A DNA stretch of 64,000 bases, from positions 3,906,001 through 3,970,000 of the forward strand of contig OZ244909.1 in NCBI GenBank assembly GCA_965221725.1, written 5' to 3'. The position numbers and the translations under genes are program-made. The stretch's first letter is position 1; every line of letters begins with the position of its first letter. The DNA comes from HK1 sp965221725 (GTDB lineage: Bacteria > Pseudomonadota > Gammaproteobacteria > HK1). This document shows positions 21,450 to 28,919 of the stretch, piece by piece. The notes below the pieces were generated by a model, which worked only from the letters and a program-made list of their open reading frames with translations, was not told where the DNA came from and ran no database searches.

Positions 21450-21739
21450 GTGAAGCAATTGCTCCACGAACTGAGGAAAACACCACTGGGTGCGCAGATA
21501 TGCAACCGCTGATCGGTCGTGTAATTGGCAACAGGATGGAAAAGACCGTTACCGTTCTGGTTGAGCGACGTGTCAAGCATCCTTTATATAAGAAATACGT
21601 TCGCCGTTCGACGAAAATTCATGCTCACGATGAGGAAGGAGAATGTGGTGTGGGTGATTCGGTGTCGATTGTACAGTGCCGACCATTATCTAGGACAAAA
21701 GCTTGGCGAGTGCTCGGAGTGATTACGCGCTCAAAGTAA
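21446..21739 (+). CDS. rpsQ: 30S ribosomal protein S17
   Basis: Primary 16S rRNA-binding protein. The core starts QPLIGRVIGNRMEKTVTVLV and includes KHPLYKKYVRRSTKIHAHDE and CRPLSRTKAWRV. From ATG 21446 the protein is 97 residues, about a dozen more than E. coli at the N-terminus (MSEAIAPRTEENTTGCADM). The overlapped ATGA start supports this longer form; an internal Met just before QPLIG is the alternative. Confidence 0.95.
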   Translation: MSEAIAPRTEENTTGCADMQPLIGRVIGNRMEKTVTVLVERRVKHPLYKKYVRRSTKIHAHDEEGECGVGDSVSIVQCRPLSRTKAWRVLGVITRSK

Positions 21740-21772
21740 TTGCGCCGTAAATCGTACGGTCGGGGTGGTGAA

Positions 21773-22141
21773 ATGATTCAAATGCAGTCAATACTGGACG
21801 CGGCAGATAACAGTGGAGCGCGTCGGCTCATGTGCGTTAAGGTGCTCGGTGGCTCGAAGCGCCGCTATGCGGGGATTGGAGATATTGTTAAGGTTACTGT
21901 CAAAGAGGCCATTCCTCGAGGAAAGGTCAAAAAAGGAGAGATGTACAGTGCGGTGGTCGTACGCACACGCAAGGGGGTGCGTCGTCCTGATGGTTCTTTG
22001 ATTCGATTTGATCGGAATGCAGTTGTCTTGTTGACAAACCAACTCCAGCCGATTGGGACTCGAATTTTTGGCCCTGTTACGAGGGAATTGAGAGGAGAGC
22101 GATTCATGAAGATCGTGTCTCTCGCACCGGAGGTTCTGTAA
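21773..22141 (+). CDS. rplN: 50S ribosomal protein L14
   Basis: L14 sits at the subunit interface. ATG 21773 (MIQMQSILDAADNSGARR) gives 122 residues and has GGGGTGGTG upstream; an in-frame ATG at 21740 would add an unrelated segment. KEAIPRGKVKKGEMYSAVVV and GPVTRELRGERFMKI are conserved. It is the first gene of the spc series, though no promoter is evident in the 33-bp spacer. Confidence 0.97.
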   Translation: MIQMQSILDAADNSGARRLMCVKVLGGSKRRYAGIGDIVKVTVKEAIPRGKVKKGEMYSAVVVRTRKGVRRPDGSLIRFDRNAVVLLTNQLQPIGTRIFGPVTRELRGERFMKIVSLAPEVL

Positions 22142-22145
22142 AGCG

Positions 22146-22472
22146 ATGGCGATCAGGAGAATTAAAAAGGGAGATGATGTGATCGTTCTTGCTGGAAAGA
22201 ATCGAGGACAGCGAGGAAGCGTGCTTGAAGTGGATTCAGGGCGCGACAGGGTTGTCGTCGAAGGCATCAATATAGTGAAGCGTCACACTAAGCCGAATCC
22301 GCAGAAAGGTACGTCGGGAGGCATTATTGAGAGTGAAATGTCTATCCATGTGTCAAATATCGCGCTATTTAATCCGATTACCGGGAAGGGAGATCGAATC
22401 GGCATAAGGAGAATGGAAGACGGTCGGAAGGTTCGGTATTTTAAATCTACGAATGAGATTTTCGATATTTGA
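22146..22472 (+). CDS. rplX: 50S ribosomal protein L24
   Basis: An assembly-initiating protein of the 50S subunit. 108 residues with the KOW motif (KKGDDVIVLAGKNRGQRGSV). It starts 4 bp after rplN. Codons include AGG AGA early on and an ATA, unusual for a ribosomal protein gene. The TGA stop overlaps the first bases of a hairpin at 22471-22490. Confidence 0.96.
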   Translation: MAIRRIKKGDDVIVLAGKNRGQRGSVLEVDSGRDRVVVEGINIVKRHTKPNPQKGTSGGIIESEMSIHVSNIALFNPITGKGDRIGIRRMEDGRKVRYFKSTNEIFDI

Positions 22473-22490
22473 GTCGGATATTTCCGATTC
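22471..22490 (+). promoter_or_regulatory. Stem-loop at the rplX-rplE junction (candidate S8 operator)
   Basis: GAGTCGGA (22471-22478), loop TATT, TCCGATTC (22483-22490): an 8-bp stem with one G-U pair. It occupies most of the 48-bp spacer before rplE. In E. coli, S8 represses the spc operon by binding mRNA at exactly this junction. The hairpin is simpler than the E. coli operator, lacking an obvious internal-loop core, so the role is inferred from position. Confidence 0.4.
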
Positions 22491-22520
22491 ATAATTGACG
22501 AACTGAAGGGATGGTGAGAA

Positions 22521-23063
22521 ATGACTAGGCTCCAGGCTCTGTATCGAGATAGCGTGTCTTCAGCACTCAGGGAAAAATTTGGGTATGTGAGCGTGATGCA
22601 GACACCCAAGGTAATGAAAATTACACTAAATATGGGTGTCGGTGGCGCAGTAAGCGACAAGAAGATTTTAGAAGGTGCGGTCAATGATATGCGTTTGATT
22701 TCAGGGCAGCAACCAATCGTGACGAAGGCTAGGAGATCTGTTGCGGGATTTAAAATTCGAGAAGGTTGGTCTATTGGATGCAAGGTAACCTTGCGAAGAG
22801 AGCGAATGTACGAATTTCTGGATCGACTCATCAATATCGCCATACCTAGAATACGGGACTTCCGGGGATTGAGTGCACGCGGATTTGATGGACGAGGTAA
22901 TTTTAATATGGGAATTAAAGAGCAGATCGTTTTCCCGGAGATTGATTACGATCGGATCGATGCGATAAGAGGACTCGATGTCTCGATAGCGACTTCGGCG
23001 ATCTCGGATGAAGAGGCACTGGCCCTATTGAGTGGATTTAATTTCCCATTCCGGCAGAATTGA
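22521..23063 (+). CDS. rplE: 50S ribosomal protein L5
   Basis: L5 binds 5S rRNA and contacts P-site tRNA. 180 residues starting MTRLQALYRDSVSSAL. Conserved parts are MGVGGAVSDKKILE, QQPIVTKARRSVAGFKIREG and NFNMGIKEQIVFPEIDYD. GGGATGGTGAG lies upstream. This gene is clearly AT-richer than the flanking non-ribosomal genes. Confidence 0.97.
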   Translation: MTRLQALYRDSVSSALREKFGYVSVMQTPKVMKITLNMGVGGAVSDKKILEGAVNDMRLISGQQPIVTKARRSVAGFKIREGWSIGCKVTLRRERMYEFLDRLINIAIPRIRDFRGLSARGFDGRGNFNMGIKEQIVFPEIDYDRIDAIRGLDVSIATSAISDEEALALLSGFNFPFRQN

Positions 23064-23081
23064 CGGACTAGGAGGTGTGGC

Positions 23082-23387
23082 GTGGCGAAGCGATCTGTGG
23101 TGAATCGAGAAGCAAATAGAAGAAAACTGGTTGTCAAGTATAATGAAAAGCGTAGAGTATTAAGGAACATTATCAGAAATCCGGAATCGACGTTTGATGA
23201 GCGAGAGGAAGCGCAAAGGAAACTTAATGCACTTCCACGAAATTCTTGTCCGGTACGCCTTCAGAATAGATGTCGATTGACGGGTCGTCCTCATGCTTAT
23301 TATCGGAAATTTGGCCTTGGGAGAAATAAGGTGCGGGAAGCGGCCATGACTGGAGATATTCCCGGTTTGGTCAAGGCAAGTTGGTAG
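23082..23387 (+). CDS. rpsN: 30S ribosomal protein S14
   Basis: 30S head protein. It starts with GTG 23082, with a perfect AGGAGGTG eight bases from the 5' side. 101 residues, the long zinc-free form: CPVRLQNRCRLTGRPHAYYR lacks the paired CxxC of zinc-binding S14. The tail GDIPGLVKASW is typical. Confidence 0.97.
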   Translation: MAKRSVVNREANRRKLVVKYNEKRRVLRNIIRNPESTFDEREEAQRKLNALPRNSCPVRLQNRCRLTGRPHAYYRKFGLGRNKVREAAMTGDIPGLVKASW

Positions 23388-23419
23388 GACTACTGGACGT
23401 CGAGCGAGTCACGCTGAAA

Positions 23420-23815
23420 ATGAGCATGCAAGATCCCATAGCAGATATGTTTACTCGGATCCGTAATGGACACCGGGCAGGTAAGGTTCGGGTAGTGATG
23501 GCGATGTCGAAGCAACGAGGGGCGCTCGCGGAAGTTCTTAAGAAGCAGGGATACGTGCGCGACTTTTTGATAGAAGAGGTTGATGGCAAACCGCGGTTGG
23601 CGATTGTACTCAAATATTTCGAAGGAAAGCCGGTTATCGAGATGTTGAAGAGAGTCAGCAGGCCGGGGCGCAGAGTATATAGGAGAAAACGTGAATTGCC
23701 GAAGGTAATGGAAGGATTGGGTATTGCAGTAATATCTACTTCGAAGGGGTTGATGACGGATCACCAGGCCCGAGCAGCAGGTCATGGGGGTGAGGTTGTC
23801 TGTATCGTGGCATAA
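23420..23815 (+). CDS. rpsH: 30S ribosomal protein S8
   Basis: S8 binds 16S helix 21 and regulates the spc operon in E. coli. ATG 23420 (MSMQDPIADMFTRIRNG) gives 131 residues, aligning exactly with the E. coli start. STSKGLMTDHQARAAGHGGE is the conserved C-terminal motif. Upstream in-frame starts overlap rpsN and are unlikely. Confidence 0.97.
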   Translation: MSMQDPIADMFTRIRNGHRAGKVRVVMAMSKQRGALAEVLKKQGYVRDFLIEEVDGKPRLAIVLKYFEGKPVIEMLKRVSRPGRRVYRRKRELPKVMEGLGIAVISTSKGLMTDHQARAAGHGGEVVCIVA

Positions 23816-23827
23816 GGGCAGGATTGC

Positions 23828-24370
23828 ATGATGTCAAGAATAGCGAAAATGCCGATTTTGATACCTTCAGGGCATGAGGTGTCACTCGGAACGGGAGAAA
23901 TTCGGGTCAAGGGTCCGAAAGGCGAACTCGCGATGCGACTTCATCCCGCCGTGGAGATTGTGCACGATAATGATGGATTGATATGCAAATTAAAGCAGGG
24001 TATTACGGGGTCGCTGGCGCAGGTTGGAACCGCTAGATCTCTGATCGCGAATATGGTGTTCGGGGTTGGTGAAGGTTTCGAAAAAGAATTGCAGTTGGTC
24101 GGAATTGGATACCGGGCACAGATGCAGGATGGGACATTGATATTGTCATTGGGATTCTCTCATCAGATTGAATACCGATGTCCGGAAAGCATCAGCATTG
24201 AGACGCCAAGCCCCAACCGAATTGTAGTAAGAGGTATTGACAAGCAACGAGTGGGGCAGATCGCGGCCGAAATCAGAGCCTACAGACCCCCGGAGCCCTA
24301 CAAGGGGAAGGGTGTGAGATACGCGGGTGAAATCGTTGCTCGGAAAGAGGCGAAGAAGAAGCAGAAGTAA
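23828..24370 (+). CDS. rplF: 50S ribosomal protein L6
   Basis: L6 lies near the GTPase-associated region. About 180 residues; two ATGs in a row (23828 and 23831), the second better spaced from AGGA at 23820. Conserved KELQLVGIGYRAQ, LSLGFSHQIEY and YRPPEPYKGKGVRYAGE are present, with a Lys-rich tail. Confidence 0.97.
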   Translation: MMSRIAKMPILIPSGHEVSLGTGEIRVKGPKGELAMRLHPAVEIVHDNDGLICKLKQGITGSLAQVGTARSLIANMVFGVGEGFEKELQLVGIGYRAQMQDGTLILSLGFSHQIEYRCPESISIETPSPNRIVVRGIDKQRVGQIAAEIRAYRPPEPYKGKGVRYAGEIVARKEAKKKQK

Positions 24371-24377
24371 CGGGGAC

Positions 24378-24737
24378 ATGACCAAAGACCGAAAAACGGC
24401 ACGTATACGGCGTGCAAAGCGCATTCGAAAACACATCAGGCAGCTTGAAGTGCCGAGGTTATGCGTTCATCGGACGCCACGACACATTTATGCACAGGTG
24501 TTGTCCCCGGACGGCGCCAATACCGTGGTGAGCGCCTCCACACTGGAGAAGGATGTCCGCAACGAAGTTGACTATGGCGGTAATCGCGCAGCTGCAGCGC
24601 TCGTCGGACGGATGGTAGCGGAACGAGCGATTCGCGCAGGCGTGGAACAGGTAGCATTCGACCGATCGGGATTCAAGTATCACGGTCGGGTGAGGGCTCT
24701 AGCAGATGCTGCTCGGGAGACCGGGTTGATTTTCTGA
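24378..24737 (+). CDS. rplR: 50S ribosomal protein L18
   Basis: L18 binds 5S rRNA with L5. ATG 24378 gives 119 residues. HRTPRHIYAQVLSPDGA and DRSGFKYHGRVRALADAARE are diagnostic. The ATG is 7 bp after the rplF stop. Confidence 0.97.
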   Translation: MTKDRKTARIRRAKRIRKHIRQLEVPRLCVHRTPRHIYAQVLSPDGANTVVSASTLEKDVRNEVDYGGNRAAAALVGRMVAERAIRAGVEQVAFDRSGFKYHGRVRALADAARETGLIF

Positions 24738-24802
24738 CAGGTTGTTGAAACAGACCAAAAGCGTTTGTTACCACATTCACTACCAATTGAGAGTTTCAGG
24801 CG

Positions 24803-25309
24803 ATGGCAGGTTATCAGGGCAACTCGGGTGAAGACGACCTACTGGAAAAACTGGTGGAGATCAATCGCGTTGCGAAGGTCGTGAAGGGTGGTCGGTTGTT
24901 CGGATTCACGGCCCTGACAGTGGTCGGTGACGGAAAGGGTCGGGTCGGCATGGGGCGCGGGAAAGCGCGGGAGGTGCCATCGGCGATCCAGAAGGCAATG
25001 GAGAGCGCGCGTCGCAACCTGGTCGAAGTACCACTAGTAGATGGCACCCTGCAGTATCCTCTTATGGCTCGTCACGGCGCCTCGCGTGTCTACATGCATC
25101 CGGCATCGGAGGGCACGGGGATTATCGCTGGTGGTCCGATGCGGGCTGTGTTCGAGGTTCTGGGCGTGAAGGATGTGCTCGCAAAGTGTATCGGATCGAA
25201 TAATCCCATCAACGTCGTTCGCGCGACGATTTGGGGGTTGCGGAAAATGCGCTCGGCTGAGCAGATTGCAGCCAAGCGCGGGATCGATGTCAAAGATCTT
25301 CGGGGTTGA
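24803..25309 (+). CDS. rpsE: 30S ribosomal protein S5
   Basis: S5 acts with S4 and S12 in decoding fidelity. 168 residues with VVKGGRLFGFTALTVVGDG and GRVGMGRGKAREVP in the dsRNA-binding domain; this is also the region altered in spectinomycin resistance and it looks wild type. A 65-bp spacer separates it from rplR, longer than its neighbours, with no clear signal. Confidence 0.97.
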   Translation: MAGYQGNSGEDDLLEKLVEINRVAKVVKGGRLFGFTALTVVGDGKGRVGMGRGKAREVPSAIQKAMESARRNLVEVPLVDGTLQYPLMARHGASRVYMHPASEGTGIIAGGPMRAVFEVLGVKDVLAKCIGSNNPINVVRATIWGLRKMRSAEQIAAKRGIDVKDLRG

Positions 25310-25313
25310 TGAA

Positions 25314-25511
25314 ATGGGTGCGACGAAATCCGACAGGAAACTCCGAGTCACGCTCAGGAAGAGTATCAACGGGCGTTTGGAGAATCACCAAGCGTGCGTG
25401 CGTGGTCTTGGCTTGAGACGGATGCATCGCAGCGTGGTAATCGAAGACACACCGTGCACGCGTGGCATGGTCAGCAAGGTGGCCTATCTCCTTGATATCG
25501 AGGAACTCTAG
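25314..25511 (+). CDS. rpmD: 50S ribosomal protein L30
   Basis: Small 50S protein, 65 residues from ATG 25314 (MGATKSDRKLRVTLRKS). Conserved GLRRMHRSVVIEDTPCTRGM matches the family. It starts 4 bp after the rpsE stop. Longer in-frame starts overlap rpsE. Confidence 0.94.
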   Translation: MGATKSDRKLRVTLRKSINGRLENHQACVRGLGLRRMHRSVVIEDTPCTRGMVSKVAYLLDIEEL

Positions 25512-25512
25512 G

Positions 25513-25947
25513 GTGAGATTGAACGATATCAAACCCGGTGCCGGTGCGAAGCGCGCGCGTAAGCGTCGCGGTCGGGGGACGGCCTCGGGCCTCGGCAAGA
25601 CTGGCGGACGTGGGCATAAGGGACAGAATTCCCGGGCTGGCGGGAGTGTGCGGCGAGGGTTCGAAGGTGGCCAGATGCCGCTGCAGCGGCGACTGCCGAA
25701 ATTTGGATTCTCCTCCAGAAAATCCTTGATTCGTGAGGATGTGAGGACGATTTCTCTGGAGAAACTTGAAGGCACTGAGGTAACTCTCGGATCACTGAAA
25801 GAAGCTGGCATGATCTCGAGAAACATCAAGCATGCGAAGATTTTTGGAGAAGCTCAATTGAGTCGGGCATATATCGTCATTGGTGTTCCAGTGACGAAGG
25901 GAGCCCGTAGTTCGATCGAGGGAGTAGGCGGAAGAATTGAGGATTGA
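25513..25947 (+). CDS. rplO: 50S ribosomal protein L15
   Basis: Late-assembly 50S protein. GTG 25513 (RLNDIKPGAGAKRARKRRGR) gives 144 residues and follows the rpmD stop by one base. SGLGKTGGRGHKGQNSRAGG and RRGFEGGQMPLQRRLPKFGF are diagnostic. The start aligns with E. coli MRLNTLSP. Confidence 0.97.
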   Translation: MRLNDIKPGAGAKRARKRRGRGTASGLGKTGGRGHKGQNSRAGGSVRRGFEGGQMPLQRRLPKFGFSSRKSLIREDVRTISLEKLEGTEVTLGSLKEAGMISRNIKHAKIFGEAQLSRAYIVIGVPVTKGARSSIEGVGGRIED

Positions 25948-25953
25948 TTGAAC

Positions 25954-27306
25954 GTGGCAAAGCGACAAATCCAAGTCCGCACCTCTCCGCCAGCCGGAGC
26001 GTCAGCCGAACTCAAGCAGCGCTTGCTATTTGTTCTCGGTGCGCTGATTGTCTTCAGGATCGGTACGTTCATTCCAGTCCCCGGAATTGATCCTGTTGCC
26101 TTGGAAATCTTGTTCGATCAACAAAGAGGCACGATCCTCGATATGTTTAATATGTTTTCGGGGGGAGCTCTGGAGCGATTCTCGATTTTTGCGATCGGAA
26201 TCATGCCTTACATTTCGGCATCTATCATTATGCAGCTCCTTACGCATGTGGATCCGCGTCTGAAGGAGCTTCGGAAGGAAGGAGAGTCGGGTCGCCGGAA
26301 GATTACGAGATACACGCGATACGGTACGGTGGCTCTCGCCATGTTTCAGTCTCTCGGAGTAGCGATTGCACTCGAAGCGCAACAGGCTGGCTCTCTTCAG
26401 GTGGTTGTGGATCCAGGTTGGAGCTTCCGAATTACGGCAGTAACCACGCTGGTGGCGGGGACTATATTCCTCATGTGGCTCGGAGAGCAGGTCAGCGAAC
26501 GAGGCATAGGCAATGGCATCTCTATCATTATCTTTGCGGGAATCGTGGCAGGACTTCCGTCTGCGATCGGCGGTACTCTGGAGTTGGCCAGAACTGGTGA
26601 GTTGCATGTTTTCATGTTGTTTGTACTACTCGTGCTTGCCCTGGCAGTGACAGGATTCGTAGTGTTCGTCGAACGGGGCCAACGGCGAATCACGGTAAAT
26701 TATGCGCGACGGCAGGTAGGCCGCAAAGTCTATGCGGGTCAAAGCAGTCATTTGCCACTGAAGTTGAATATGGCAGGGGTGATACCTCCGATCTTTGCGT
26801 CGAGTATTATTCTCTTCCCCGGAACTTTGGCAGGATGGTTTGGCAGTGCGGAGGGAATGACATGGTTGCAGGATTTATCTACAACGATGCAGCCGGGTCA
26901 GCCGGTTTACGTCATGTTCTATGCAACGGCGATAATTTTTTTCTGTTTCTTTTACACCGCATTGGTGTTCGATCCAAAAGAAACGGCGGATAACCTGCGA
27001 AAATCGGGGGCATTTATTCCAGGTCGACGTCCGGGTGAGCAGACGGCGAGATACATCGATGGAGTGATGACAAGACTTACAGTATTTGGTGCTGGATATA
27101 TTGCTCTTGTATGTCTTCTGCCGGAATTTATGATCGTGAGCTGGAACGTTCCGTTTTACTTCGGTGGTACATCGCTTCTTATTATTGTTGTCGTGACGAT
27201 GGATTTCATGGCGCAGGTGCAGTCGCATCTGATGTCGCATCAGTATGAGGGATTACTCAAGAAAGCCAATTTGAAGGGATATGGACGAGCAGGCGTATCA
27301 CGGTGA
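25954..27306 (+). CDS. secY: Preprotein translocase channel subunit SecY
   Basis: Inner-membrane channel of the Sec translocase, with ten transmembrane segments. GTG 25954 (AKRQIQVRTSPPAG) aligns with E. coli MAKQPG; a TTG at 25948 would add two residues. Signatures are FRIGTFIPVPGID in segment 1, GIMPYISASIIMQLLT in segment 2, RRITVNYARRQVGRK in the cytoplasmic loop and GAGYIALVCLLPE near the end. About 450 residues. It follows rplO directly, as in most spc operons. Confidence 0.97.
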   Translation: MAKRQIQVRTSPPAGASAELKQRLLFVLGALIVFRIGTFIPVPGIDPVALEILFDQQRGTILDMFNMFSGGALERFSIFAIGIMPYISASIIMQLLTHVDPRLKELRKEGESGRRKITRYTRYGTVALAMFQSLGVAIALEAQQAGSLQVVVDPGWSFRITAVTTLVAGTIFLMWLGEQVSERGIGNGISIIIFAGIVAGLPSAIGGTLELARTGELHVFMLFVLLVLALAVTGFVVFVERGQRRITVNYARRQVGRKVYAGQSSHLPLKLNMAGVIPPIFASSIILFPGTLAGWFGSAEGMTWLQDLSTTMQPGQPVYVMFYATAIIFFCFFYTALVFDPKETADNLRKSGAFIPGRRPGEQTARYIDGVMTRLTVFGAGYIALVCLLPEFMIVSWNVPFYFGGTSLLIIVVVTMDFMAQVQSHLMSHQYEGLLKKANLKGYGRAGVSR

Positions 27307-27325
27307 AAGAACAGGAGGGTCCAGA

Positions 27326-27439
27326 ATGAAGGTTCGAGCATCTGTTAGGCAACTATGTAGGAATTGCAAGATAGTTCGACGTAAGGGAATCGTACGTATT
27401 ATCTGCAGGGATGGACGACACAAGCAACGACAGGGTTGA
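27326..27439 (+). CDS. rpmJ: 50S ribosomal protein L36
   Basis: A 37-residue zinc-binding ribosomal protein, MKVRASVRQLCRNCKIVRRK..., with Cys11, Cys14, Cys27 and His32 in the zinc-ribbon pattern, ending HKQRQG. AGGAGGGT lies 6 bases before the ATG. It sits between secY and rpsM as in E. coli. Confidence 0.95.
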   Translation: MKVRASVRQLCRNCKIVRRKGIVRIICRDGRHKQRQG

Positions 27440-27460
27440 TAAAAGCGCGCATCGACGTGT

Positions 27461-27479
27461 GTTGATAGTCGAAATCAAC
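27461..27479 (+). promoter_or_regulatory. Stem-loop before rpsM (candidate S4 control site)
   Basis: GTTGAT (27461-27466) pairs with ATCAAC (27474-27479) around a 7-base loop, 14 bases before the rpsM ATG. A second GTTGAT at 27435-27440, over the rpmJ stop, could compete for the same right arm. In E. coli, S4 represses the alpha operon through a pseudoknot just here. The role in this genome is inferred from position. Confidence 0.35.
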
Positions 27480-27493
27480 GGAAACGAAATACC

Positions 27494-27850
27494 ATGGCAC
27501 GAATTGCTGGGGTCAACATCCCCGATCGGAAGCATGTGTGGGTTGGGCTGACTCACATATACGGCATAGGGCGATCTCGCGCATTTGCGATATGCGAAGC
27601 GACCCAAATTAATCCGGCTGTCGCGATACGTAATTTGACAGACGCCGAACTGGACGTGTTGCGAACCGCTGTTGCGAAGGGTAATACCGAAGGTGATTTG
27701 CGTCGGGAGGTGTCAATGAATATCAAGCGATTGATAGATCTTGGATGTTACCGAGGGATGCGCCATCGTCGGGGATTGCCTGTACGAGGCCAGCGTACGC
27801 ACACCAATGCGCGTACCCGAAAAGGGCCTCGAAGACCTATAAAGCGATAG
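27494..27850 (+). CDS. rpsM: 30S ribosomal protein S13
   Basis: Head protein forming bridges B1a and B1b and contacting P-site tRNA. 118 residues: MARIAGVNIPDRKHVWVGLT, GIGRSRA, and the basic tail GLPVRGQRTHTNARTRKGPR. It is the first gene of the alpha series. Confidence 0.97.
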   Translation: MARIAGVNIPDRKHVWVGLTHIYGIGRSRAFAICEATQINPAVAIRNLTDAELDVLRTAVAKGNTEGDLRREVSMNIKRLIDLGCYRGMRHRRGLPVRGQRTHTNARTRKGPRRPIKR

Positions 27851-27865
27851 AATTCGGATACCACA

Positions 27866-28255
27866 ATGGCCAGAGCGAAGGTACGTACAAAGAAGCAAAT
27901 CCGTCGCACGGTTAGCGATGGGATAGCGCATGTGCATGCATCATTCAACAACACCTTGATTACGATTACCGATCGTCAAGGCAATGCTCTGGCGTGGTCG
28001 ACAGCGGGTGCCAGTGGATTCAAGGGTTCGCGCAAGAGCACTCCGTTTGCGGCTCAGATTGCCGCGTCTAAGGCATGCGAAGCAGCGGCGGAGTATGGCC
28101 TCAAGAATCTGGAGGTTATGGTGAGGGGTCCGGGACCCGGAAGGGAATCGGCAGTACGCGCACTGAACAATGCGGGTTTCAAGATTACGAGTATTTCGGA
28201 TGTCACACCAATACCGCACAACGGATGTCGTGCACCGAAAAAGCGACGGGTATAG
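27866..28255 (+). CDS. rpsK: 30S ribosomal protein S11
   Basis: Platform protein near the mRNA exit. 129 residues: HVHASFNNTLITITDRQGNA, the GFKGSRKSTPFAAQ segment and PIPHNGCRAPKKRRV at the end are diagnostic. Confidence 0.97.
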   Translation: MARAKVRTKKQIRRTVSDGIAHVHASFNNTLITITDRQGNALAWSTAGASGFKGSRKSTPFAAQIAASKACEAAAEYGLKNLEVMVRGPGPGRESAVRALNNAGFKITSISDVTPIPHNGCRAPKKRRV

Positions 28256-28274
28256 AAGTAGTCGGGGGATAACA

Positions 28275-28898
28275 ATGGCGAGATATACAGGACCACGGTG
28301 TCGGCTCAGCCGGCGTGAGGGATTGGACCTCATGCTTACGAGTCGGACCCGCTCGCTCGATTCGAAGTGCAAGCTGGATGCGCCACCGGGTCAACACGGA
28401 GTGCGTCGTCAGCGGCGAATGTCCGATTATGCTCTTCAACTGAGGGAAAAGCAGAAGTTGCGCCGAATGTACGGTGTGCTGGAGCGGCAGTTTCGGGGCT
28501 ACTACAAGGAAGCAGCGAGGCGAAAGGGGGCGACGGGTGAAAATCTGTTGCAGCTTCTTGAGTGTAGACTTGACAACATCGTATACCGTATGGGGTTCGG
28601 CTCGACTCGGGCGGAATCGCGGCAGCTTGTAAGCCACAAATCAGTAATGGTCAACGGAAGATGCGTGAATATTCCGTCGTATCAAGTTTCTCTATCGGAT
28701 GTGGTGACTATTCGAGAGAAATCACGCAGGCAGCAGCGGATACAGGATTCTCTCGGTCTCACGGAGCAGTACGGATTTCCAGGGTGGGTCGAAGTGGATG
28801 TAGAAAAGATGGAGGGGATATTGAAATCCCTGCCCGTACGAGAAGATCTGGCTCCCGATATCAACGAGCAGCTCGTTGTTGAACTCTACTCGAAGTAG
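28275..28898 (+). CDS. rpsD: 30S ribosomal protein S4
   Basis: Primary 16S rRNA binder and, in E. coli, repressor of the alpha operon. ATG 28275 (MARYTGPRCRLSRREG) gives 207 residues; upstream in-frame codons overlap rpsK. The S4 RNA-binding domain is seen at LDNIVYRMGFGSTRAESRQL. The N-terminal zinc-type Cys set is incomplete (CKLD only), as in E. coli-type S4. Confidence 0.97.
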   Translation: MARYTGPRCRLSRREGLDLMLTSRTRSLDSKCKLDAPPGQHGVRRQRRMSDYALQLREKQKLRRMYGVLERQFRGYYKEAARRKGATGENLLQLLECRLDNIVYRMGFGSTRAESRQLVSHKSVMVNGRCVNIPSYQVSLSDVVTIREKSRRQQRIQDSLGLTEQYGFPGWVEVDVEKMEGILKSLPVREDLAPDINEQLVVELYSK

Positions 28899-28919
28899 TC
28901 CGCTAGCAGGAGAGATTTG

